NCBI GenBank assembly: GCA_031367345.1
Contig: JANLPR010000045.1
Location: 1 to 64,000, forward strand
Reading direction: 5' to 3'
Origin: JADKIH01 sp031367345
GTDB taxonomy: Bacteria > Bacteroidota > Bacteroidia > AKYH767-A > 2013-40CM-41-45
Length of the DNA: 64,000 nucleotides
The stretch's first letter is position 1. Each line of letters opens with the position of its first letter. This document shows positions 54,477-63,176 of this stretch, one piece after another. The position numbers and the translations under genes are program-made. Under the pieces are notes generated by a model. The model was not told the origin of the DNA and ran no database searches. It saw only the letters and a program-made list of their open reading frames with translations.

Positions 54477-54758
54477 ATGAAAAAGTTATTATTATGGGTG
54501 GCCTTACTTGGCATTGGTTCAGGTACAATGGGAGCCCAAACCCCGGCAGCAGCTCCTGCAAAACAAAAGACAGAGACAGCTAAACCGGCACCTGCTGTTA
54601 AACCTGTAGCTACTAGTACAAGTGGAATAGCTCTTAAAAAAGATGGTACACCTGATAAACTTTTTAAACAGGCAAAGAATGTGAAAAAAGATGGCACGCC
54701 AGACAAACGTTTTTCAGAACACAAAGATGATAAAGCAAAAACGCCAGCTAAAAAGTAA
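54477..54758 (+). CDS. Small exported protein with KKDGTPDK repeats
   Basis: A 93-aa protein with a signal peptide (about 1-20, GTMGAQ), an Ala/Pro/Lys-rich linker and two copies of KKDGTPDK (KKDGTPDKLFKQAKN and KKDGTPDKRFSEHKD) near 50-80, ending in a Lys/Asp/Ala tail. Repeats of this kind occur in many small Bacteroidota proteins of unknown function. ATG 54477 is chosen because it starts the signal peptide; the open frame from 54426 adds AT-rich, unlikely residues. A large hairpin follows 33 bp after the stop. Confidence 0.75.
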   Translation: MKKLLLWVALLGIGSGTMGAQTPAAAPAKQKTETAKPAPAVKPVATSTSGIALKKDGTPDKLFKQAKNVKKDGTPDKRFSEHKDDKAKTPAKK

Positions 54759-54791
54759 ATTGCCGCCTATATAAAAAAAAGCACCAATTTT

Positions 54792-54850
54792 AAAATGAGT
54801 ACTGACGAATGAAATGGATATAATTCATTCGTCAGTACTCATTTTTTTTA
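54792..54850. terminator. 22-bp perfect hairpin between convergent genes
   Basis: Left arm 54792-54813 pairs perfectly with right arm 54824-54845 across a 10-nt loop, followed by further T on the right. It lies between the KKDGTPDK gene and sprA and can act as a terminator in both directions; the stem is longer than typical. Confidence 0.75.
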
Positions 54851-54915
54851 TGACCTAAAACGAATCATTCTTATCTCAAGACTCAATCTGAATCTTGAGT
54901 CTCAATTTTCAATCT

Positions 54916-55023
54916 TCAAATCTCATTCTTTATTTTTCATCCTACAAATTTCAATCTTCAATCTTCAAATCTCATTCTTCAAATCTCATTCTTTATTTTT
55001 CGTCCTACAAATTTCAATCTTCA
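54916..55023. repeat. 45-nt direct repeat, 63-bp period
   Basis: The copies at 54916-54960 and 54979-55023 differ at one base, with shorter related motifs (caaatctcattctt) between them. They lie immediately 3' of sprA. Confidence 0.85.
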
Positions 55024-55033
55024 TTACTCATTT

Positions 55034-58000
55034 CTATTGCGCCAAAGTAAACCTGATTGCAAAACCGGCATTGGTATACGATGTTGGATAACTAGTTGAT
55101 ACGAATGGATTATTTGAATTGAAGTCATAAAATGCTCTAACATTGAATCGATCGTTCACCGGATAATCAGCCGATATTTTTACACTCAATGTTTGTGTTC
55201 CTGCACTTGGTTGATTGGTTCCTTCAATCACTTTACGTAAGATTGTTGTATTGTTTCTAAGATTGAAATCAACTTTTACGTTTAGATCATTACTTAGCTT
55301 TTTCTTGCCTCCGCCAGTTCTAAATGGCAGTGTTACTTTCTTGAATTTATACCCAAACCCAACAGTGTATTCTATTCCTCTTACTTCCGTTATCTGAATG
55401 TTTGAATATGCTAATGTAACTGTACGGTCGCGTTTAATTTCAAATCGTGTTTGTAAACTATTCTTCCATGTCATATCAAATCCAATCAAAGGAGCTAATT
55501 GCTCGCTGATAGTAATTTGTTGGATATCGTATTTTGGAATAAAATTTCCTCCTAAATCTAATGAACTCGGATAGCCTCCCATTTCTCTGTACAGCAAATT
55601 TTGTGTGAACGAATTGACACTAAATACGGAACGATAACCATGAGAAATTGTTAACGACTGCAAGAAACTTGAAAAGAATTTAAGTTTCGATAATCCATCG
55701 TATGTCACTCTCCAGTTGGGTCTCGGTATTATATTCTTGAAATTTTTTGTTGATGAATTGTCGGGTGTTTTTCCTGCATAAGCCGACAAGAAAGCATACG
55801 TCAACACATCTTGCTGCGTTTTTCCATACCCGGATGAATACGGACTTGGAGTAACTCCTCCTGAGTTTGGATTGCTTTGAGAAAGTATGCCCGATATCTT
55901 TTCTATGTCATTCACAAAACTGGTGAAATTTGCATTCGAATAATCTTTTGCATCTGTTACAAAGTGTGTATTCCAAGTTAAATAAGATACTGCAAAAGTT
56001 CCCGATTCTGTTGGACTGTACGTTTTGAATTGCCCTTCGGATGGTGTGTACTTAAAATACTCGTTGTGATTCAACGTGTAATTTCTTGTTCCTGTTAATT
56101 CGACTTTGAAACTTTTGATAGGTTCTAATGTCGCTCTCAAATTTAAATTTTGAACCGTAGATGTAGTGTAAAACGAATTCAATGATGTATCTGTTGTTAA
56201 CCAATTATATTTTATCGCATCCGGTCTTATGTCTGTCTGACTACCCAAAATAAATCCTAATCCCGGAGCATTGGGTCCGTTCAAATAATTCCAGTCTTGA
56301 CCAATCCAATCGGGTGTGCCTTTAAAACCCGGAAGTAAAATTCCATTGGTCTCGGTGTAACTAACCGTAGCTGTTTTCACCATCATTAATGTTTTTATAA
56401 AACCTTTCGCGATAGGTGCAAAAATACTTGGGGTTTTTTGTGTCGAATCTGCCTTTGTTTTTAGCGTATCTGATGGTAATTTTATTTTCGGCTTAGGTAA
56501 AATTGGTTTTGGTGCCGGTGGACTCAAAATCTTTTTCAAATAAGGAATCTTTGAATAAAGTGTATTGAAAGTTAAGCTAGCATTATAAGTTAAACTTTGC
56601 GAATTGGAAATAGAATTTCCCCATGGGTCTTGTCCATATTTCTGAGTTGCACTATCAACTATTACTAAATTTCTTCCTTGCCAGTTATATTCTCCGCCAT
56701 AACGTACACTTCCTGAAATAAAATCTGTAATAGGTAATTTATTAAATGGAACATTGTACGTAGCAGTTGTTCCGTGATGATAATCTTTTAACCTTCCTAG
56801 ATTTTTTAAACTCTGACGAATAGAGTCTCGCTCATCTTGTGTGTCTATTCTTCCTATTGGTTCATCAATCACAGCATTTGCTACTGCATTGAAATCGAGT
56901 TTTAACGATTTGGTCAGGTCCCAATTAAATCCGTAACTCCGTTGCATTTTGAACGTCTTTACATAGGTAGCCGGAAGCTCAAACAGTAGTCCCGAATTAT
57001 TTCTTAGCTGCGTTTCTGAATAGGTTCTATCCAATGTGGCTCTAAAATTCAATGCCGATGGAAGTGGATTAATATTTACATCCTTAATTAATTTTAACCA
57101 CGGGCTTGAAAGTGTTTTGGATTTTGTTTTCTCAAAAGGGGTAATCGGCTTTGTTGTATTGTTAAAATTGTAGCCGACTACTCCTTGATATGTTTTTGCT
57201 AAACTATATGCCGTGTTAAAATTTCGATTATACATTTCTGTATATGCATAGCTGAAGTTTAAATTTTCTACGTCATAAATGTGCGACTTTACATTGGTCT
57301 TCGTTTTTGTTTTACGAATATTAGTAAAGTTTAAACTTTTCTTTTGTGTGTATTCAGTTACGGTCCTATTGATCGAATCTTTTAATTCAGTTGTAGGCGC
57401 TGCATCTACAGCTTGTGAGTACTGAACGTCAGGATCTAGTGGATTGTATTGAGGTTTTACAAATTCTTCCGAGTAACTGAAATAAGCTGGAATCTTTATG
57501 CCTGAATTGTCAGGTAAAAACTTTCCTAATTCTAATGATGTTGAAAGATCATACGAAGTTTTATCGAATCGATTTCTTTCACTTACTTTTTTCTCGATAC
57601 TTCCCCAACCAGCTGTGCTATGATATCCCACAATACTCATTGTTCCTAAGTCGGCCAATTTTGCTGTCATCTTTGCTGTAGCTGCCCATCCACCTTTTTC
57701 ATCAAAGTCTGACAAACGTAATTCATTCACCCATACTTCACCACAAATTTTTGGCCCTGCTCCTGAAGCATCTTTTGGATTCCTGATACCAATCATGATC
57801 GATCGTACATTACTTAAATTCGGCGTACCTTTTATGGTGATGGTTCTGTCTCCATCAGAATATTTAAATGGTGTAAGCAATGTTACAGCGCTATTACGTG
57901 CCATCTCTGTATTACGACTCAACTTAGCTTCAATCAATTTATCTAAAGAGATCTCCATGTTATTCGCCTCAGGCCATACTTCATTCGGATTTGTTGTAGC

Positions 58001-61000
58001 CGGTGGAGTAATTACCAATGGAAGATCGTACTCGTAATAGTTGTCGTTGAAATCACTTCCAATTCGTACGAATGCGTGCATGTCGCCATTTACCAATGCT
58101 GTGCTATTCACATTTGATTCGGCATGAATGAACATCTTCAGTTTTTTGTAAGCTCTGAAATCGAATTGTGTATTTCTATAGGCGGCACGAGCATCTCCAT
58201 CTTCCAAATCACAAACTTTTAATGAAAGCGATTGCTCGTTCAATGTTGCTAAAGCAGGTGCACTTAAATCTCTTTCTTTTTCAATACCAGGAGGAATTAC
58301 ATAGGCAATTGGAGAGCGAGCACCATTTTCCTCTATACTTACTGAAGCTATGTCAAATGTAGTTGCGCCTGGTACTTCAGGTGTGGGACTATATTCTCCC
58401 GGTGTTAAAAGGGATGAATTATATCGTCTCCATTCTCCTCTCAAAAATTCTAATTTTGCAAAGCGACATACTACCGGTTTTGAAAAGTTCTTCATGTACA
58501 AACGGATAAACTCTATCGTTGTTAATTCCGGAGTTCCTATTGTTCTGCTTGGTGTTTTAACAGGTATCTTAAATTGATACCATTTAATTTGTCCCGTTGT
58601 ATTGTTTGCATAGTTAACATTCGAAGTAATCTCATCGGTAATAAAATTTTGTCCTACTAACATATTCCCCGGTTTTAAAACTACTTTGTATTGAAAGTAA
58701 TTTTCACCTGTTCTCATGTTGTTATCGCGATTGATATCTTCTTGGTCAGGCTGATTCGTAGCTTGAGAAACTGTATTTCCATTCGACTGAGAATTCCCTT
58801 CTAATCCATTCCAACGTTTGTAACGATCTAATGGTGCTACATCATTCGTGTGATAGTCATCAGCAAGAAAATATTTATAATCATCGGCCGCCGGATCGTT
58901 CGCTGCTTGTTGGTAAGCAACCGAACCGGAAGTATATTTTGCTGATAGTCGATTCAAATACGCGGAAAAAAAGCGTTGCTCGTTTGTATTGCTCAATCCA
59001 TCTAATCCAACATCCTGTTGTGCACGACTTGCCGGATCGTTGTCAAATGCATTTACGATTGATTGAATGGTTGGATAATATCCCCATTGCGATGAATCGA
59101 CTGTGTAATTATTTGTTCCGGTTGCCGGCAATCCATTTTCAAAACTTTTATGATTGTCTTTCAAAATATCTTCTGAAAGTGATCCGATATTAAAATAAAG
59201 TTCTCCACCACTACCATCGTTAGGCGAATCGCTTGCAAATGGATCCATCATCCAAAACTGAATGAACTCGATGTTGTTCGCTTCGAAATCTGTCGTTTCT
59301 ACTTTGCGCATAATTCCACCCCAGCGCGATTCAGGTGCGACTAATGTTCCATCACCATTTAATCCTTTAGAATAGGAAGATGGATCTATATCAAAATTAT
59401 AAGGGCCTCTTTCGGAAGGATAGAAGCCTACGTTCATACAAGTAATTGTTTGTGGTCCGTACGGATTTGATTTGTTTGGAAAAATTTCTGCTTGTGGAAC
59501 TTCTCTTACGTAGTTGTTACTTTGATCATTCGCATCAACATCTGATGGTGTAATGCCACTTTGTGTACGTTGAAAAAGTGGATCAATATAATACCATGAT
59601 ATTTTTGCTCTGTTCTTTCCCGATACTAATGAATCTTGTACAATTGCAGCGGCATCTGATTCCGGAAACATAGAAGGATCTGTTTGGCCTTCGGGAATGC
59701 TCGACATATACCAAAATCCCGGAGTTTTCATATCCAGTGGTGTTACGGCTCCTTCAAAATCGTCGACATAAGATGTACCTGATGAACCAATGGCACTTGA
59801 GTGGCCCGGTATTAATTGTGCAAATTCTCCACTGAATGTTAAAGTGCTTACTTCTCTTGTGCTATAGAATGGTAATTTGTCTAATAGCTTCGTCAGAAAT
59901 CTCGACTCATGTCTGTAATTTCCATCTACTCCCCAAACGGTATTTGATACCGGCTCATCACCAATGTTTACTTTTTGTGTTAACGGTCTTTCGTACAAGT
60001 GAAGTAAAGTCCCTCCAATTACAAGATCTTTGTTGAAAGTGTATTCTAATCGTGTACCTAACATCGTTTTTGTTTGTAAACTGAAAAGCGAATTGCTCTC
60101 TAGTTTAATATCTAACGGTGTATTCGATTTTAAATAACTTTCATTCAATATTTTTACTCGGCCGAGTGTGTAGTCCACTGTGTAATCTACATTTTCAACA
60201 AGCGCTACTCCTCCGGCGGAAACTTTTACCGAACCTTGTGGAATATTAACTGCATTCAATGGAATTTCAGATCCCGAAGATGATTGATAAGTTCCTCTCA
60301 TACTGAATTTGTTTTTCTCCGGCTGTTGTTGTGCTGCAGTTTTTGTGGAATCGTACAGTGAGTAATAAGCGTATTTGTCTGCTAAGTTGGGAAGTGCCGG
60401 ACTACAATTTAAAAATTGATTTGCTAAATAACTTCCGAATGGTTCGCGTACAGGAAAAATAATTCGGCCTGTTTGCGGATTGATTGTAATACCCGGTACA
60501 AAATCAAAAACTCCGTCCGGTTGTGGATCACGATTGGTATTTAAATCATCTAAATTAAAAAGTTTAATCAATGGAACGCCTTTTACTGCTTGACAACCAT
60601 CGCTGATATAATTTATATTTCCTCCAATACGGTCGTCTTGGTAAAGGATATCTAATCTGAATTTTTCTGGTGAAATGTTGAAGCCTCCCAGTGAATAAAT
60701 ATTTTTCATCATCAAATCCCAAGTGTACACTTTGGGACTAAAATTTGAACTGTGAATTAATTTCACAAATAGAGCTTGCGTACCGGAAACGTTTCCATTG
60801 CTAGCGCTTGTTAATTCACCTACACGGTAAGGAATTCCATTTACTGTATATTCGAATGATACAGCTAATACTTCGCTTGGTTTTAATTTTGTGTTCAAGG
60901 AAATATAACCAAGTCTTGAGTTCAATGTGTATTCTGATGCCTGAAGCAAGCGAGCGTTTTCTACTGTCTCATAGTTTTTGGTGCTCGTAAAATTCTGAGC

Positions 61001-62269
61001 CGAAAGGCCGCTCAGCAAACTAACGTTGGAGATGTCGCGGAGATTATTAATTCCGAATCCGGATAATTGCTGAATTAAATCGTTCGCTGCATCAACGGGC
61101 GGAACATTGCTTCCTCCAATACCTGTAACGAATGTTTGAGAAGGATCGGGATTCGCTTCACCTAGATCTGAGAATGCAAAAATGTTTCTGTTCTGATTGT
61201 TCTGACTAATCGTTTGCTTCGAAGTAATCCACACTTCTATTTTTGTAATGTTCACTGAACTTCCGATACGATTCAGATCCTTTAAATTATTGTCGTATGT
61301 ATCTTTGAAATACTGACTAAGAAAGAAGTGACGCAACTCCTCGTATTGATCGGCTTTGATGTCGAAGTTGGTGGTTTGAGCGCCGCCTTGAACTTTAATG
61401 GTTTGCGCTTGACTTTTTTGTTGGGAGAAAACACCTGTAACATTTAATTTACCAAATTGTAATTGCGTTTTTATTCCGAATAAACTTTGAGAACCGGTGA
61501 TCAACTGAGTAGGTAAGGGCAGTGTAATATTTCCCGCTTCAATTTTTTTAATGATATCGTCTTCGTAACCTGTATATTCAATCTTCATTTTATTTTCGAA
61601 GTCGAATGTTGCTTCCGTATTGTAATTCGTCGTTAGTTTCATCTTATCGCCGATGTTGGCAATAACGTTCATCTGAATTTTTTCTTTGAAGTCGAATGTT
61701 GTAACTGTACGCTGGCGAATTGGAATAGCAGGGTTCTCACTTTTGTTGATGTTTACACCGAAACTTAATTCGGCTGAGCCTTGAGGACGTATATCAATCG
61801 TATTTCCACCAAAAATTCGATCGAAAACAACACTGTTGATTGTAATTTTTGGGGTAAAAGATTTTTTGTTTAGTGCATCATCTTCTCCTGCTCGTTGCTT
61901 GAAATAATCTTTCGTTGATTTTTTATATTGATGCTCTATAAATTCATCGAAGGTAAGATAGTTGGGGTTGCGATAAAAAAGCTGGCCCATGTTTTCGTTA
62001 ATGTTGTAACGATTATTATCGGGGTCATACTGTACTTCTGTTTTAATGTTTGCAGGATCTTTTCCATACATGGGACTATGATCGCCCGGATCAGAATAGG
62101 TATCAGTGATACGATCATGAAACGGATATTTTAATGTATCAGAATCAACTACGGCTATAGTGGCTGCGGTGCTATCTTCGAAAACGGCTGGTTTGTCTGC
62201 GCCCCATGCTAGGGTTAACACAGACAAAACAGTTCCAATCCCGAAAAAAACCTGCTTGAAACTTTTCAA
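55034..62269 (-). CDS. sprA: Type IX secretion outer-membrane translocon SprA (Sov)
   Basis: The giant barrel through which T9SS cargo crosses the outer membrane; 2411 aa fits the SprA/Sov family. Seen: signal peptide (LTLAWGADK), SprA N-terminal region with LFYRNPNYLTFDEFIEHQ and GNTIDIRPQGSAELSFGV, repeats of barrel strands, LDDLNTNRDPQPDGVFDFVPG as a conserved internal block, and terminal FAIRFTLAQ. The start is TTG 62269, since a stop codon lies three codons upstream and no better start exists before the signal peptide. It is monocistronic between ruvA and a hairpin. The window also holds two PorG homologues. Confidence 0.93.
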   Translation of the reverse strand: MKSFKQVFFGIGTVLSVLTLAWGADKPAVFEDSTAATIAVVDSDTLKYPFHDRITDTYSDPGDHSPMYGKDPANIKTEVQYDPDNNRYNINENMGQLFYRNPNYLTFDEFIEHQYKKSTKDYFKQRAGEDDALNKKSFTPKITINSVVFDRIFGGNTIDIRPQGSAELSFGVNINKSENPAIPIRQRTVTTFDFKEKIQMNVIANIGDKMKLTTNYNTEATFDFENKMKIEYTGYEDDIIKKIEAGNITLPLPTQLITGSQSLFGIKTQLQFGKLNVTGVFSQQKSQAQTIKVQGGAQTTNFDIKADQYEELRHFFLSQYFKDTYDNNLKDLNRIGSSVNITKIEVWITSKQTISQNNQNRNIFAFSDLGEANPDPSQTFVTGIGGSNVPPVDAANDLIQQLSGFGINNLRDISNVSLLSGLSAQNFTSTKNYETVENARLLQASEYTLNSRLGYISLNTKLKPSEVLAVSFEYTVNGIPYRVGELTSASNGNVSGTQALFVKLIHSSNFSPKVYTWDLMMKNIYSLGGFNISPEKFRLDILYQDDRIGGNINYISDGCQAVKGVPLIKLFNLDDLNTNRDPQPDGVFDFVPGITINPQTGRIIFPVREPFGSYLANQFLNCSPALPNLADKYAYYSLYDSTKTAAQQQPEKNKFSMRGTYQSSSGSEIPLNAVNIPQGSVKVSAGGVALVENVDYTVDYTLGRVKILNESYLKSNTPLDIKLESNSLFSLQTKTMLGTRLEYTFNKDLVIGGTLLHLYERPLTQKVNIGDEPVSNTVWGVDGNYRHESRFLTKLLDKLPFYSTREVSTLTFSGEFAQLIPGHSSAIGSSGTSYVDDFEGAVTPLDMKTPGFWYMSSIPEGQTDPSMFPESDAAAIVQDSLVSGKNRAKISWYYIDPLFQRTQSGITPSDVDANDQSNNYVREVPQAEIFPNKSNPYGPQTITCMNVGFYPSERGPYNFDIDPSSYSKGLNGDGTLVAPESRWGGIMRKVETTDFEANNIEFIQFWMMDPFASDSPNDGSGGELYFNIGSLSEDILKDNHKSFENGLPATGTNNYTVDSSQWGYYPTIQSIVNAFDNDPASRAQQDVGLDGLSNTNEQRFFSAYLNRLSAKYTSGSVAYQQAANDPAADDYKYFLADDYHTNDVAPLDRYKRWNGLEGNSQSNGNTVSQATNQPDQEDINRDNNMRTGENYFQYKVVLKPGNMLVGQNFITDEITSNVNYANNTTGQIKWYQFKIPVKTPSRTIGTPELTTIEFIRLYMKNFSKPVVCRFAKLEFLRGEWRRYNSSLLTPGEYSPTPEVPGATTFDIASVSIEENGARSPIAYVIPPGIEKERDLSAPALATLNEQSLSLKVCDLEDGDARAAYRNTQFDFRAYKKLKMFIHAESNVNSTALVNGDMHAFVRIGSDFNDNYYEYDLPLVITPPATTNPNEVWPEANNMEISLDKLIEAKLSRNTEMARNSAVTLLTPFKYSDGDRTITIKGTPNLSNVRSIMIGIRNPKDASGAGPKICGEVWVNELRLSDFDEKGGWAATAKMTAKLADLGTMSIVGYHSTAGWGSIEKKVSERNRFDKTSYDLSTSLELGKFLPDNSGIKIPAYFSYSEEFVKPQYNPLDPDVQYSQAVDAAPTTELKDSINRTVTEYTQKKSLNFTNIRKTKTKTNVKSHIYDVENLNFSYAYTEMYNRNFNTAYSLAKTYQGVVGYNFNNTTKPITPFEKTKSKTLSSPWLKLIKDVNINPLPSALNFRATLDRTYSETQLRNNSGLLFELPATYVKTFKMQRSYGFNWDLTKSLKLDFNAVANAVIDEPIGRIDTQDERDSIRQSLKNLGRLKDYHHGTTATYNVPFNKLPITDFISGSVRYGGEYNWQGRNLVIVDSATQKYGQDPWGNSISNSQSLTYNASLTFNTLYSKIPYLKKILSPPAPKPILPKPKIKLPSDTLKTKADSTQKTPSIFAPIAKGFIKTLMMVKTATVSYTETNGILLPGFKGTPDWIGQDWNYLNGPNAPGLGFILGSQTDIRPDAIKYNWLTTDTSLNSFYTTSTVQNLNLRATLEPIKSFKVELTGTRNYTLNHNEYFKYTPSEGQFKTYSPTESGTFAVSYLTWNTHFVTDAKDYSNANFTSFVNDIEKISGILSQSNPNSGGVTPSPYSSGYGKTQQDVLTYAFLSAYAGKTPDNSSTKNFKNIIPRPNWRVTYDGLSKLKFFSSFLQSLTISHGYRSVFSVNSFTQNLLYREMGGYPSSLDLGGNFIPKYDIQQITISEQLAPLIGFDMTWKNSLQTRFEIKRDRTVTLAYSNIQITEVRGIEYTVGFGYKFKKVTLPFRTGGGKKKLSNDLNVKVDFNLRNNTTILRKVIEGTNQPSAGTQTLSVKISADYPVNDRFNVRAFYDFNSNNPFVSTSYPTSYTNAGFAIRFTLAQ

Positions 62270-62339
62270 GGTGTATTAATTTATTGAATGAAGTATGTAA
62301 GCGTATAGATGAGCTCGATACTCGAATGGTTTTAGAGAG

Positions 62340-62362
62340 GGCTAAAAATAGGTTTTTTAGCC
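62340..62362 (-). terminator. Hairpin after ruvA
   Basis: A perfect 9-bp AT-rich stem (ggctaaaaa/tttttagcc, 5-nt loop) 17 bp beyond the ruvA stop, before sprA. No long U-run, so weak. Confidence 0.4.
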
Positions 62363-62378
62363 ATTAGTCTGACAAAAT

Positions 62379-62954
62379 TTATAACGCTTTTAATGCATTT
62401 CTGATCAAATCTTCAACATTACTAGCAGGAGAAGTTTTAAGCAAAGAGTCTAGCGTCTTTTCAATGTTATTTTTAGCAAAGCCAAGTGTTACAAGAGCCG
62501 ATAAGGCCTCGTTTTTTACTTTCAAATTAGAATGAACTGAAGGGCTCACTCCTTCTTTTATTAGCTTACTTTTCAATTCGAGAATTGCTCGTAATGCAGT
62601 TTTTTCCCCAATCCCTTTGATGCTTTTTAACCTTGCTGAGTTATCGCTTAGTATGCAATTTTCAATTTCATTAACGTCCATACTCGACAACATCATTCTG
62701 GCAGTGTTGCAACCGATACCCGAAACAGTAATCAATAATCTGAATAGTCGTCTTTCCTCTTCATCGATGAAGCCGTATAACGTCTGAGCGTCTTCGGTTA
62801 TTTGAAGGTGCGTTAACAATCTAACGTTATCATTATCACCAAGTTTGGAGTATGTGTTGACCGAAATGTTAACAAAATATCCAACGCCGCCGCATTGTAT
62901 AACAACCGATGCCGGATTTTTCTCGCTCAGTCTGCCTTCTAAAAAATGGATCAT
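62379..62954 (-). CDS. ruvA: Holliday junction-binding protein RuvA
   Basis: Tetrameric protein that binds Holliday junctions and recruits RuvB. Seen: MIHFLEGRLSEKNPASVVIQ at the start (OB domain), LLTHLQITEDAQTLYGF, the helix-hairpin-helix pair VSGIGCNTARMMLSSM and LKSIKGIGEKTALRAILEL at about 75-125, and a C-terminal RuvB-binding helix bundle. Length 191 aa is typical. Its partner ruvB is about 12 kb away. A 222-bp gap separates it from the malic enzyme gene, whose terminator lies within that gap. Confidence 0.95.
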   Translation of the reverse strand: MIHFLEGRLSEKNPASVVIQCGGVGYFVNISVNTYSKLGDNDNVRLLTHLQITEDAQTLYGFIDEEERRLFRLLITVSGIGCNTARMMLSSMDVNEIENCILSDNSARLKSIKGIGEKTALRAILELKSKLIKEGVSPSVHSNLKVKNEALSALVTLGFAKNNIEKTLDSLLKTSPASNVEDLIRNALKAL

Positions 62955-63097
62955 TACTTGGATATTTTGCCTCGAAAATAAGATTTTTTTTTGAACTAAT
63001 CTTCACATGAATGAGACGCTGAACTTTTCAGTAATTTTTTAAGTGAATGGTGAATAGCATGTAAAAAATTTAGAGAATAATAAGTTGTAATAAAATT

Positions 63098-63135
63098 ACA
63101 ATGCCTAAAATAGGTTAATCTATTTTAGGCATTGT
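63098..63135 (-). terminator. Terminator of the malic enzyme gene
   Basis: A perfect 16-bp stem (63098-63113 with 63120-63135, 6-nt loop) about 42 bp past the stop of the minus-strand gene; the following T-tract is broken by A. Confidence 0.7.
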
Positions 63136-63176
63136 GATACTCCTGCTTTTTACTTTCTGACTTCTCAAAAAAAGCG

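Noticed and set aside
58831..59193. 120-aa plus-strand frame inside sprA
   Set aside because: Antisense shadow; sprA coding is continuous and family-matched.
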